From contig CAZUGT010000297.1 of assembly GCA_964620095.1 (NCBI GenBank), positions 1 to 16,155 on the forward strand: a DNA stretch of 16,155 nt, written 5' to 3'. Made by a program: the position numbers and the translations under genes. The notes beneath the pieces are model-generated. The model was not told the origin of the DNA, made no database searches, and saw only the letters and a list, made by a program, of their open reading frames with translations. Numbering within the stretch: the first letter of the stretch is position 1; every line of letters begins with the position of its first letter. The DNA is from JAJDXO01 sp964620095 (GTDB lineage Bacteria; Pseudomonadota; Alphaproteobacteria; Rhodospirillales; UBA2165). This document shows positions 7,550 through 15,506 of the stretch, piece after piece.

Positions 7550-7969
7550 ATGGCTGACGGATATGCAGGCGACGTTTCGCCCCGGGACGCGTGGGACTGG
7601 CTTCGGGACGACGCCGATACGGTGCTGGTGGACTGCCGCACCGCGGCCGAATGGAATTACGTGGGCCTCCCCGACCTCACCGGGCTGGGCAAGGAGACCC
7701 TCACCGTCGAATGGGTGGATTTCCCGGCCAACGAGCGGAATCCGAGCTTCGTCGATCAGGTCAAGGCGGCGGGGATCGGCCCCGATCAGCGGGTGCTGTT
7801 CCTCTGCCGCTCGGGCGTGCGCTCCATCGGCGCCGCCAAGGCGCTGACCGAGGCCGGGTACGGCCGGGCCTACAACGTTTTGGAGGGCTTCGAGGGCGAC
7901 AAGGACGATGCCGGCCACCGGGCGAGCGTCGGCGGCTGGAAAGTCGCCGGGCTCCCGTGGAGGCAATAG
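7550..7969 (+). CDS. Single-domain rhodanese (sulfurtransferase)
   Basis: The 139-residue cytoplasmic protein is one rhodanese domain. It contains LVDCRTAAEW at 26-35 (CH2A-like region) and the active-site loop CRSGVRS at 86-92, with C86 the expected persulfide-carrying cysteine, followed by the GFEGD...GWK..GLPW C-terminal signature. It has no signal peptide and no partner domain. The ATG lies 10 bp after the metZ stop, with GGAGG just upstream (7540-7545), so it is almost certainly in the metZ transcript and under the same AdoMet control. That suggests a role in sulfane sulfur supply or clearance near homocysteine synthesis. The donor and acceptor are unknown. Confidence 0.92.
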   Translation: MADGYAGDVSPRDAWDWLRDDADTVLVDCRTAAEWNYVGLPDLTGLGKETLTVEWVDFPANERNPSFVDQVKAAGIGPDQRVLFLCRSGVRSIGAAKALTEAGYGRAYNVLEGFEGDKDDAGHRASVGGWKVAGLPWRQ

Positions 7970-7982
7970 GCGGCAAAACCCC

Positions 7983-8010
7983 TTGGCGGGAGAGTAATCG
8001 AGGGTGTAAT
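7983..8010 (+). promoter_or_regulatory. Weak candidate promoter for the glycosyltransferase pair
   Basis: TTGGCG (7983-7988), a 16-bp spacer and TGTAAT (8005-8010) match sigma-70 at 4/6 and 5/6. They lie in the 86-bp gap between the rhodanese and the glycosyltransferase. No terminator was found in that gap, so read-through from metZ is also possible. Confidence 0.3.
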
Positions 8011-8055
8011 ACCGCCCTCATGATCCTATTCCCCGTGGCCCCGTAAACGTCTCCC

Positions 8056-8817
8056 ATGGCCGATCAATCCAGTTCCGGAGGCGCCGGGACCGCCGCCCTG
8101 TCCGTGGTGGTGCCGGTGCACAACGAAGCCGACAATATCGAGCCCCTGGTGAGCGAGATCGCCGGCGCGCTCGGCGGCGGGCTCGCCTACGAGATCGTCT
8201 ATGTGGATGACGGGTCCACCGACGGCACCTGGGCGGCGTTGGAAAGCGCCGCCGCCGGCCGGCCAGAACTCCGCGCCGTGCGTCATGCCGCGCGGTCGGG
8301 GCAAAGCTCGGCCATCATCACCGGCGTCCGGCAGGCCAAATCCCCGGTCATCGCCACCCTCGACGGAGACGGGCAGAATGACCCGGCCGATATCCCGAAG
8401 CTTCTGTCCGTTTACGAAGGCCGGGACGCGGGTTCCAAACTCATGGTCTGCGGCAACCGGGCGAGCCGCAGGGATACGGCCCGGCGGCGGTTCGCCTCCC
8501 GCATCGCCAACATTGTCCGGGGCGGGCTGCTCCGGGACAAGACCCCGGATACGGGCTGCGGGCTCAAGGTCTTCGCCCGGGACGATTTCCTGGACTTTCC
8601 CGCTTTCGATCATCTGCACCGCTTCATGCCGGCCCTGATGATCCGCGCCGGCGGGTCGGTGACGTCCGTGGATGTGGGGCACCGGCCGCGGCAGCGGGGG
8701 GCCTCCAAATACGGCGTGTGGGACCGGCTGTGGGTGGGAATCGTCGATCTTGCCGGTCTGCTGTGGCTGATCCGGCGGCCGACCCGCCACCATATCGACC
8801 GGAGGATCGGCGGCTGA
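8056..8817 (+). CDS. Family 2 glycosyltransferase, polyprenyl-phosphate sugar synthase-like
   Basis: The 253-residue protein is a GT-A fold glycosyltransferase of family 2, close to the dolichyl/undecaprenyl-phosphate sugar transferases. It shows LSVVVPVHNEADNI at 15-28, DDGSTDGTW at 51-59, the nucleotide-sugar/metal motif DGDGQNDP at 103-110, TGCGLKVF at 166-173 and the late HRPRQRGASKYG at 209-220. The last 30 residues hold only one moderately hydrophobic segment (about 221-241). The two C-terminal membrane helices of ArnC- or GtrB-like enzymes are therefore absent, and it is probably peripheral. The VTT membrane gene starts 2 bases after its stop. Together they may make and handle a lipid-linked sugar. 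The sugar and lipid are not identifiable. No clear ribosome-binding site precedes ATG 8056. Confidence 0.88.
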   Translation: MADQSSSGGAGTAALSVVVPVHNEADNIEPLVSEIAGALGGGLAYEIVYVDDGSTDGTWAALESAAAGRPELRAVRHAARSGQSSAIITGVRQAKSPVIATLDGDGQNDPADIPKLLSVYEGRDAGSKLMVCGNRASRRDTARRRFASRIANIVRGGLLRDKTPDTGCGLKVFARDDFLDFPAFDHLHRFMPALMIRAGGSVTSVDVGHRPRQRGASKYGVWDRLWVGIVDLAGLLWLIRRPTRHHIDRRIGG

Positions 8818-8819
8818 GC

Positions 8820-9539
8820 ATGCTGAATCCCAAATTCGTCGTCCGCGGCCTCGCCGTCATCGTCGCCCTGGTGCTGCTCGGCATGGGCCTGCGGGTTCTC
8901 GGCATCGATCAGGAATCCGGTGCCGAGCTGATCGACCGGTGGGTCCGCGACCGGGGCCTCACCGGCGAGGCGCTGTTCGTCCTCGCCGCCGGTCTGGCGA
9001 CGGCCTTTGCGCTCCCCCGGCAGTTGGTGGCGTTCCTGGGCGGCTACGCCTTCGGCCTGGCCGCAGGGACGCTGCTCGCCGTCGCCGGCGCCGCGCTGGG
9101 CTGTGCGCTGACCTTCATGTTCGCCCGCTGGGTGGCCCGGGATTGGGTATCCCGGCACCTGCCCGCGCGTATCCGGAAGGCCGACGCCTTCTTTCTCGAA
9201 CACACATTTTCCATGACCCTGCTGATCCGGCTGCTGCCCGCCGGCAGCAACTTCCTGACCAATCTGGCCGCCGGCGTGTCGAGCGCCAGGTTTCCCTTGT
9301 TCCTCGCCGGCTCGGCCGTCGGCTACATCCCGCAGATGGTGGTGTTCGCGCTCCTGGGCAGCGGCATCAATCTCGATCCGGCATTGCGGATTTCCGCCAG
9401 CGTCGTGTTGTTCTTCGTTTCCGCCGGGCTCGGGATTTATCTCTTCCGGCGGGTCCGGCACGGCCATACCTTCGACCGCGCCGTCGACGAAGCGGTCGAG
9501 GCAGATGAGACCCGGGCCGAGGACGAACCGGCGGCGTAG
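8820..9539 (+). CDS. VTT-domain (TVP38/TMEM64, DedA-related) membrane protein
   Basis: The 239-residue inner-membrane protein has hydrophobic segments at about 7-27, 50-63, 68-102, 131-152 (probably re-entrant), 158-180 and 190-210. The centre carries the VTT/SNARE-associated core: FLGGYAFGLAAGTLLAVAG at 72-90 leading to FMFARW, then RLLPAGSNFLTNLAAGVSS at 137-155 and VGYIPQMV. Family members such as DedA and TMEM41B/VMP1 are linked to lipid scrambling or undecaprenyl-phosphate flipping. The acidic C-terminal tail (about 220-239) is likely cytoplasmic. An upstream in-frame ATG (8718) lies deep in the glycosyltransferase gene, so ATG 8820 is used. It sits 2 bases past that gene's stop, with GGAGG at 8801-8805, implying translational coupling. 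Confidence 0.87.
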   Translation: MLNPKFVVRGLAVIVALVLLGMGLRVLGIDQESGAELIDRWVRDRGLTGEALFVLAAGLATAFALPRQLVAFLGGYAFGLAAGTLLAVAGAALGCALTFMFARWVARDWVSRHLPARIRKADAFFLEHTFSMTLLIRLLPAGSNFLTNLAAGVSSARFPLFLAGSAVGYIPQMVVFALLGSGINLDPALRISASVVLFFVSAGLGIYLFRRVRHGHTFDRAVDEAVEADETRAEDEPAA

Positions 9540-9566
9540 TTGGCGCAGGCCCGGGCCGTGCCCCCC

Positions 9567-9836
9567 TCAATGCAGATACATTGAACTGTCGATGATCTTG
9601 TATTCGGCCGGTTTGATCAGTCCCCTGGAGGCGATCTTCACCGAGTGGAGTTTGCCGTCCAGGCTCTCCTGCCAGTATTTCAGGAATTTGCGGATGGCCG
9701 GGAAATTGGGCGCCAGGTCCATGGTCTGCCAGATGAAGGTCTGCAGCAGCTCCGGATGGTCCGGCAGGTGGTAAAGGATTTCGGCGGTGGTCAGGCGGTA
9801 GCCGTTCAATTGTTTCTCGAAATCGCCATGTCTCAT
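9567..9836 (-). CDS. usg: Usg-family small protein
   Basis: The 89-residue protein matches the Usg family of alphaproteobacteria, with the conserved core FEKQLNGYRLTTAEILYHLP and the LAPNFPAIRKFLKYWQESLD segment. The family takes its name from the gene upstream of trpF in Caulobacter. A role beside phosphoribosylanthranilate isomerase was once suggested but is not proven. Here no trp gene is nearby. ATG 9836 is preferred to the in-frame GTG at 9857 because GGAG (9846-9843 on the minus strand) lies 6 bases before it and family members begin near this point. It converges with the VTT gene, 27 bp away. No signal peptide or membrane helix is seen. Confidence 0.85.
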   Translation of the reverse strand: MRHGDFEKQLNGYRLTTAEILYHLPDHPELLQTFIWQTMDLAPNFPAIRKFLKYWQESLDGKLHSVKIASRGLIKPAEYKIIDSSMYLH

Positions 9837-9888
9837 GATTTTCTCCGTCACAAGCACGCCACGACGAAAGTGTGGAGCGGTTCGGCGA

Positions 9889-9916
9889 TCCGAATCAACA
9901 AAAAATGTTTTAAATC
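9889..9916. other. AT-rich patch upstream of usg
   Basis: A stretch of about 28 bp rich in A and T runs (AAAAAATG, TTTTAAAT) stands out in otherwise GC-rich DNA. It lies 55-80 bases upstream of the usg start and may contain its promoter, but no pair of -35/-10 hexamers with good spacing could be picked. Confidence 0.35.
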
Positions 9917-9957
9917 AGGGGGTTGGCACCGATCCCGGGAGAGTGCTGCCAATCGGC

Positions 9958-10025
9958 GCTTTGGGGAGCGGCTGCACACGTGGGTGGCCGGATCTGGCGC
10001 CCGGCCATGACGGGCTTATTTGGTT
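9958..10025. repeat. Extragenic palindromic repeat, half copy
   Basis: This segment aligns along nearly its whole length with 10068-10134, the right half of the next element. Both begin GCTTTGGGG, contain CACGTGG.TGGCCGG and CCCGGCCATGACG.GCTT, and end ATTTGG. Differences are scattered substitutions and about two indels. The left half seen in the second copy (CGTCATG...ATCCACG) is missing, so this looks like a truncated copy. Confidence 0.75.
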
Positions 10026-10036
10026 CCAACAACACC

Positions 10037-10123
10037 CGTCATGCCCGTGCTCGACACGGGCATCCACGCTTTGGGGGGTGGCGCTACACGTGGATGGCCG
10101 GGTCCGGTGGCCCGGCCATGACG
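10037..10123. repeat. Extragenic palindromic repeat, full copy
   Basis: This is an 87-bp imperfect palindrome bounded by CGTCATG (10037-10043) and CATGACG (10117-10123). An inner pair is ATCCACG (10062-10068) with CGTGGAT (10089-10095). Each arm is itself a hairpin: GCCCGTG/CACGGGC (10043-10049, 10055-10061) and GGCCGGG/CCCGGCC (10096-10102, 10111-10117). The cloverleaf-like design resembles the dispersed intergenic palindromes common in alphaproteobacterial genomes. It encodes no convincing protein. Confidence 0.8.
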
Positions 10124-10273
10124 AGCTTCATTTGGCGTTGGGCGAGGGGGTGGACTCCGGCGGCCGATCGCACATATGGATAAGGAAGTATCGTCCGCGG
10201 GCCTCGCCGCACGGGTTCCCCCTGCGCCCAAAAGCGCCCGAAAAGCGCCGAATTGGAATTTAACCAGGCCATC

Positions 10274-10303
10274 AAATGCCTATAAATGCCCATAAATGCC
10301 TAT
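10274..10303 (+). repeat. Three tandem 10-bp repeats
   Basis: Three head-to-tail units read AAATGCCTAT, AAATGCCCAT and AAATGCCTAT; the middle one differs by one base. The 10-bp period is about one helical turn, so all units face the same side of DNA. They lie about 120 bp upstream of the groESL -35 and 240 bp upstream of groES. They could be an operator array or a chance microsatellite. Confidence 0.8.
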
Positions 10304-10305
10304 TG

Positions 10306-10357
10306 CGGCCCGCACAATCGGGCCGGATTCGAAATTTCCGTTGGAAGCAAATTCCAA
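10306..10357. repeat. Two short inverted repeats upstream of groESL
   Basis: CGGCCCG-N6-CGGGCCG (10306-10312, 10319-10325) and TTGGAA-N5-TTCCAA (10341-10346, 10352-10357) are perfect inverted repeats. Neither is followed by a T tract, so terminator function is not indicated. They may be protein-binding sites or structural DNA. No function is assigned. Confidence 0.5.
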
Positions 10358-10420
10358 TCCCCGGCGGGGAATGACCTTGTCTCCGCATCCGTATAATTTC
10401 AAAAAAAATGCCGGCAGGGC

Positions 10421-10448
10421 CTTGACGATTGAAAACATTGGACTAAAT
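10421..10448 (+). promoter_or_regulatory. groESL promoter
   Basis: CTTGACG (10421-10427) is followed by a -10 like CTAAAT (10443-10448) with a 15-bp spacer; reading TAAATT gives 16. The CTTGA start suits both the housekeeping sigma factor and alphaproteobacterial RpoH. Transcription would begin about 10455, inside CIRCE, so HrcA binding would block it. Confidence 0.6.
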
Positions 10449-10451
10449 TCC

Positions 10452-10478
10452 CTGGCAGTCCGAGGCCGAGAGTGCTAA
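10452..10478 (+). promoter_or_regulatory. CIRCE element, HrcA operator
   Basis: CIRCE is TTAGCACTC-N9-GAGTGCTAA. Here the right arm GAGTGCTAA (10470-10478) is perfect, the spacer is exactly 9, and the left arm CTGGCAGTC (10452-10460) matches 6 of 9. It sits between promoter and groES, as in other HrcA-controlled groESL operons. hrcA itself is not in the window. Confidence 0.8.
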
Positions 10479-10514
10479 TTCGGCCCGGGTTTCAGTGGAA
10501 AATGGAGGAATACA

Positions 10515-10829
10515 ATGGGCTTTCAGCCATTGCATGACCGGATTTTGGTCCGGCGTCTCGAAGAAGACGAAAAAACCGCGGGGGGAATAATCATTCCCGA
10601 TACCGCAAAGGAGAAGCCTTCCGAGGGTGAGATCGTGGCCGCCGGTTCCGGCGCCAAGGCCGAAGACGGCAAGACCACGCCCCTGGATGTGAAGGTCGGT
10701 GACCGGGTCCTGTTCTCGAAGTATGGCGGGACCGAAGTGAATATCGATGGCGAGGAACTGCTCATCATGCGTGAGAGCGACGTTCTCGGCATCCTGACCA
10801 CCAAGGCCAAGGCCAAGAAGGCCGCTTAA
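10515..10829 (+). CDS. groES: Co-chaperonin GroES
   Basis: GroES forms the heptameric lid of the GroEL folding chamber. The 104-residue protein has the N-terminal signature LHDRILVRR at 6-14, the mobile-loop region KTAGGIIIPDTAKEKPSEGE at about 20-39 (the IIIP tripeptide region contacts GroEL), LDVKVGDRVLFSKYGGTEV and the terminal RESDVLGIL. A short Lys/Ala-rich tail (TTKAKAKKAA) makes it a little longer than the usual 95-97 residues. ATG 10515 follows GGAGGAA at 10505-10511. It is the first gene of the CIRCE-controlled operon, and groEL begins 31 bp after its stop. Confidence 0.98.
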   Translation: MGFQPLHDRILVRRLEEDEKTAGGIIIPDTAKEKPSEGEIVAAGSGAKAEDGKTTPLDVKVGDRVLFSKYGGTEVNIDGEELLIMRESDVLGILTTKAKAKKAA

Positions 10830-10860
10830 GCGCCAATCTGTTTCAAGGAGTTCATGAAAA

Positions 10861-12501
<1,641 letters not shown>

Positions 12502-12533
12502 GCCGCCCGATCGTTACAAACCGTTACAAGGAG

Positions 12534-12565
12534 GGGCCGCATCCTTCGGATGCGGCCCTTTTTTT
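12534..12565 (+). terminator. Intrinsic terminator of groESL
   Basis: A perfect 11-bp stem, GGGCCGCATCC (12534-12544) with GGATGCGGCCC (12548-12558), has a TTC loop and is followed by seven T residues (12559-12565). It begins 32 bases past the groEL stop. It has no T tract on the other strand, so it acts on groESL only. Confidence 0.95.
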
Positions 12566-12603
12566 GCGCCGCGGGGGCTGCCGGCGGGCGGTCGAAACCT
12601 GCT

Positions 12604-12619
12604 CGCCCGCGCGCGGGCG
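12604..12619 (-). terminator. Possible hairpin after the helicase gene
   Basis: The 16-bp perfect palindrome CGCCCGCGCGCGGGCG lies 26 bases beyond the helicase stop, between it and the groESL terminator. There is no T tract, so it may only protect the mRNA 3' end, or be chance GC symmetry. Confidence 0.25.
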
Positions 12620-12644
12620 GATTGGAGGATTGATGCCGAGCGCC

Positions 12645-15389
12645 TTATCCGCCGGTCCGGTCCAGGAACACGGCGCTTTCGCTGATCGCTTGCGCCAGTC
12701 CCACCCGCCGCACGCCGACGCCGGCGGGAAAGGCGTCGAGCAGCCGCGACGGCATGGCTCGGTCCAGCATCACCAGCACGCCCCGATCCGCCGCCTGCCG
12801 GATGAGCCGGCCATAGGCCTGTTTCAGGCGCAGGCGGGTGATCGAATCGTCGTACCGGCTGCCGCCGAAGGCCTTCTTGCGCTCCCGGTGCAGGATCGTC
12901 GGCCGCGGCCATGGAACCCGGTCATAGATCACCATCCGAAGCGACCGGCCGGGGACGTCGATCCCGTCCCGCGCCGCATCGGTGCCGAGCAGGCACGAGT
13001 CCTCGTCGGAGCGGAATATGTCGATGAGCGTGCCGATATCGAGCGGGTCCACGTGCTGCGCCAGCAGGGTGACGTCGTCGAGCTCGGACGCTTCGACCAG
13101 GCGGGCGTGAACATTCCGCAACCGGGCGATGGACGTGAAAAGACCGAGAACGCCGCCCCCGGCGGCGAGAATGAGCTCCCGGTATGCGGCGGCGACCTGG
13201 CTGGCGTCGTTCTTGTCCACATCCGAAATGACGAAGACCCGGGTCTGGGAGGGGTAGTCGAACGGCGAGGCGACATCCAGGGTGACGGTCTCGTCTCCCA
13301 CCTTGTCGAGCCCGGTGCGCAGCCGCGCCCGCGCCCAGGCGTCGTCGCCGTGCCCGTCCCGCAGCGTGGCCGAGGTTATCAACGTGCCGTCCGACGGCGC
13401 GATCACCGTTTCGGCGAACGGCTGGGTGGGATCCACCCAGTTGCGGTGAAGGCCGATGTCGAAATCGCGGCCGCCGATCCGCTCGACGCTCATCCAGTCG
13501 ACGAAGCCCTCGGGGGTTTCCCGGCCGAGGGAGGTCAGCATGTCGCGCCAGGCGCCGACCTGAAGGACGCCGCGGCGCTCCAGGGACCGGGCGACCGCCT
13601 CGATTCGCTGCCGGGTTGCAGTGTCGAGATCGCCGGCCTCGTCGTCGAGCTGCCGTTCCAAACAGCCGATCAGCACTCGGGCCGGGCGCTCGACTTCCTC
13701 GAGCGCGTCGAGCAGTTCGAGGGCCGCGCCGGCCACGCCGTCGACGGGCGGTGCGGCATCGGTCTCCAGGCCGTAGGGACTGTCCGCATTCTTGTCCCGG
13801 GCATAGACCTGCTGACGGACCAGCCGGAGAAAGCTCTCCGCCGGCCCGACCGGATTGCCCTCGGCGAGCCGGGTCATCCAGCCGGGGCCCGGCAGGGTCC
13901 GTGCCGCTTGAAGCAGTTCCCCGAGGGCCGTGACGGCGGCTTCTTCCTCGCCGATCAAATCTTCGATCCGGGCTCTTAGGCCGCGGGAGCGGGAGCTCCG
14001 GCGGCCTTCGGCACCCAGAAACCAGCGCCGGAGCTCGGCGGTTTCCCCGCCGCTCAGATGCGCCGAAAACGCCGAATCGGCGGCATCGAATATGTGGTGT
14101 CCCTCGTCGAAGACGTACCGGGTCGGCCGGTAGGCCTCATCGCCGCCGCCGAGGGCGGCCTGGACCATCACCAGCGCATGGTTGGCGACGACGATCTTGG
14201 CCCGGCGGGCGCGGCGCACGGTCCGTTCGATGAAGCACTTGGAGAAGTGCGAGCAGGCGGAATAGATGCACTCGCCGCGCCGGTCTGTGAGCCCCATGGC
14301 GGCGGGAAAGCCAAGGAGATCGGGCAGCCAGGACGGAAAATCCCCGCCGATCATGTCGCCGTCGCGGGTCGCGCCGATCCATCTTGCCAGCAGACCCATA
14401 CCGATGGCGGACCCGGTGTCCGCCGACAACCGCCCGACGGCTTCTTCGAAGTTCAGCAGGCACAGGTAGTTCTCCCGGCCTTTCCGGATCACCGCGCGCA
14501 GCGGTTTCTCCGTCGGGTTGGGATAGACCCGGTCGAGTTCGCCGTCCAGCTGGCGCTGCAGGTTGCGGGTAAAGGTGCTGACCCACACGGTCCCATCGTT
14601 CTTGTCCGCCCAGAGACTGGCCGGTGCCAGATAGCCCTGCGTCTTGCCGACCCCGGTGCCCGCCTGGGCGAGCACCGTCCGGGGGCGGGCCGTTTCGTCG
14701 ATGGGGTCGAACGCACGGGTGACCTCACGGGTGAACAGGACCTGTTGGGGACGCGCCTCCGCCTCCGTGCCGAGCGCCGCCGTCAACTGCGCTTCGGCTT
14801 CGTCCGGGCTCACCGGAAGATGGCCGGGCTGCGGCGGCGGCGCGTGCTCGGACCATTCGGGCAGGTCCCGCCAGGCTCGGAAGGCATCGGCCGGGTTTGC
14901 CGCCCGGCGTTTGGCATTGCCGTTCCCGCCGCCGAGCGCCGCCAACACCGAGCCTGCCCACGGCCAGCCGGCCCGGCCCATGGACCAGGCAATGCCTTCG
15001 GCATCGGCGGAGGCGCCGGACAATCCGCGGTGCAGGCGTTCGACCGCCTGGACGAGGGTCACGGCCTGGTCTTCCAGACCCGCCGGCTCCGGCAGGCCGA
15101 GAAATCGCGCGATGCCCAGCGGAGCCGGGGTGCAGAACTTCGCCGGATGCACGAAGGCCAGCAGTTCCAGGACGTCGAGGGCGGGGAAGGGTTCGCTGCC
15201 CAAATGGGCCGATGTCGCCTTGGCGTGGCACACGATCGGCATGGTCTTGAACGCGTTCGCCGCCGCATCCCGGCTCGACAGCGTTTCGATTTCGCCATCG
15301 GGGGTGAGCCACACGGCGCCGGCGTGGTTTGCGACCAGGACCGGCGCGAGCGGCAGTTTCAGCGGCGTCGGGGAGGTTTCATCGGGCAT
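12645..15389 (-). CDS. DinG/XPD-family Fe-S ATP-dependent DNA helicase
   Basis: The 914-residue protein is a superfamily 2 helicase of the DinG/XPD branch, 5'-3' DNA unwinders in repair and R-loop or G4 resolution. Visible are Walker A AGTGVGKT (243-250), four cysteines placed as Fe-S ligands (C310, C374, C379, C385), the DEGH box (428-431), ITSATL of motif III type, GTDAARDGIDVPG of motif V and QAYGRLIR of motif VI (about 857-864). It is longer than E. coli DinG (about 716 residues). The extra N-terminus (1-200) has the look of a worn DnaQ-like exonuclease domain. The start at 15389 is chosen by the protein's onset. A GTG at 15455 preceded by GGAG, or the ATG at 15542, would extend it. No good ribosome-binding site precedes 15389. 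Confidence 0.9.
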   Translation of the reverse strand: MPDETSPTPLKLPLAPVLVANHAGAVWLTPDGEIETLSSRDAAANAFKTMPIVCHAKATSAHLGSEPFPALDVLELLAFVHPAKFCTPAPLGIARFLGLPEPAGLEDQAVTLVQAVERLHRGLSGASADAEGIAWSMGRAGWPWAGSVLAALGGGNGNAKRRAANPADAFRAWRDLPEWSEHAPPPQPGHLPVSPDEAEAQLTAALGTEAEARPQQVLFTREVTRAFDPIDETARPRTVLAQAGTGVGKTQGYLAPASLWADKNDGTVWVSTFTRNLQRQLDGELDRVYPNPTEKPLRAVIRKGRENYLCLLNFEEAVGRLSADTGSAIGMGLLARWIGATRDGDMIGGDFPSWLPDLLGFPAAMGLTDRRGECIYSACSHFSKCFIERTVRRARRAKIVVANHALVMVQAALGGGDEAYRPTRYVFDEGHHIFDAADSAFSAHLSGGETAELRRWFLGAEGRRSSRSRGLRARIEDLIGEEEAAVTALGELLQAARTLPGPGWMTRLAEGNPVGPAESFLRLVRQQVYARDKNADSPYGLETDAAPPVDGVAGAALELLDALEEVERPARVLIGCLERQLDDEAGDLDTATRQRIEAVARSLERRGVLQVGAWRDMLTSLGRETPEGFVDWMSVERIGGRDFDIGLHRNWVDPTQPFAETVIAPSDGTLITSATLRDGHGDDAWARARLRTGLDKVGDETVTLDVASPFDYPSQTRVFVISDVDKNDASQVAAAYRELILAAGGGVLGLFTSIARLRNVHARLVEASELDDVTLLAQHVDPLDIGTLIDIFRSDEDSCLLGTDAARDGIDVPGRSLRMVIYDRVPWPRPTILHRERKKAFGGSRYDDSITRLRLKQAYGRLIRQAADRGVLVMLDRAMPSRLLDAFPAGVGVRRVGLAQAISESAVFLDRTGG

Positions 15390-15397
15390 GGAGCAAC

Positions 15398-15403
15398 CAC
15401 TAT
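15398..15403 (-). promoter_or_regulatory. Candidate -10 element of the helicase gene
   Basis: TATAGT on the minus strand (15403-15398) matches TATAAT at 5/6 and lies 8 bases before ATG 15389, so transcription would begin almost at the start codon. No good -35 is seen. If this promoter is real, the longer starts at 15455 and 15542 are not used from it. Confidence 0.35.
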
Positions 15404-15477
15404 ACCCGCCCAACCCGGCCGCCGCATCGTTAAGAATTCCCGGATATGCGGTCACGCGTCTCCGCCCGCCGCCCGTG

Positions 15478-15506
15478 TTGACGGATGACGCGGCGGCGCT
15501 TAGGTT
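15478..15506 (+). promoter_or_regulatory. Predicted promoter of the lysyl-tRNA synthetase gene
   Basis: TTGACG (15478-15483), a 17-bp spacer and TAGGTT (15501-15506, in the context GCTTAGGTT) resemble the alphaproteobacterial housekeeping promoter. The -10 matches TATAAT only 3/6 but fits the GCTANA form better. It would give a leader of about 35 bases. Confidence 0.5.

Noticed and set aside
6136..7641. A 501-codon minus-strand frame opposite metZ and the SAM-II leader
   Set aside because: It overlaps a riboswitch, terminator and motif-complete metZ; its Arg/Gly/His-rich composition is that of a shadow frame.
8000..8019. GAGGG...CCCTC between the rhodanese and glycosyltransferase genes
   Set aside because: A 5-bp stem with a 10-base loop and no T tract cannot be supported as a terminator.
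9958..10303. Possible CRISPR-like array from repeats in the gap before groES
   Set aside because: The repeats are palindromic, only two copies with no regular spacers, and the 10-bp units have no spacers at all; no cas gene is present.
9645..10478. Several short open frames of 60-142 codons across the usg/groES gap
   Set aside because: They run through the palindromic repeats, lack ribosome-binding sites and look like no known protein.
12564..15488. Long plus-strand frames (471 and 476 codons) opposite the helicase
   Set aside because: The helicase motifs are all on the minus strand; these frames show no family signature.
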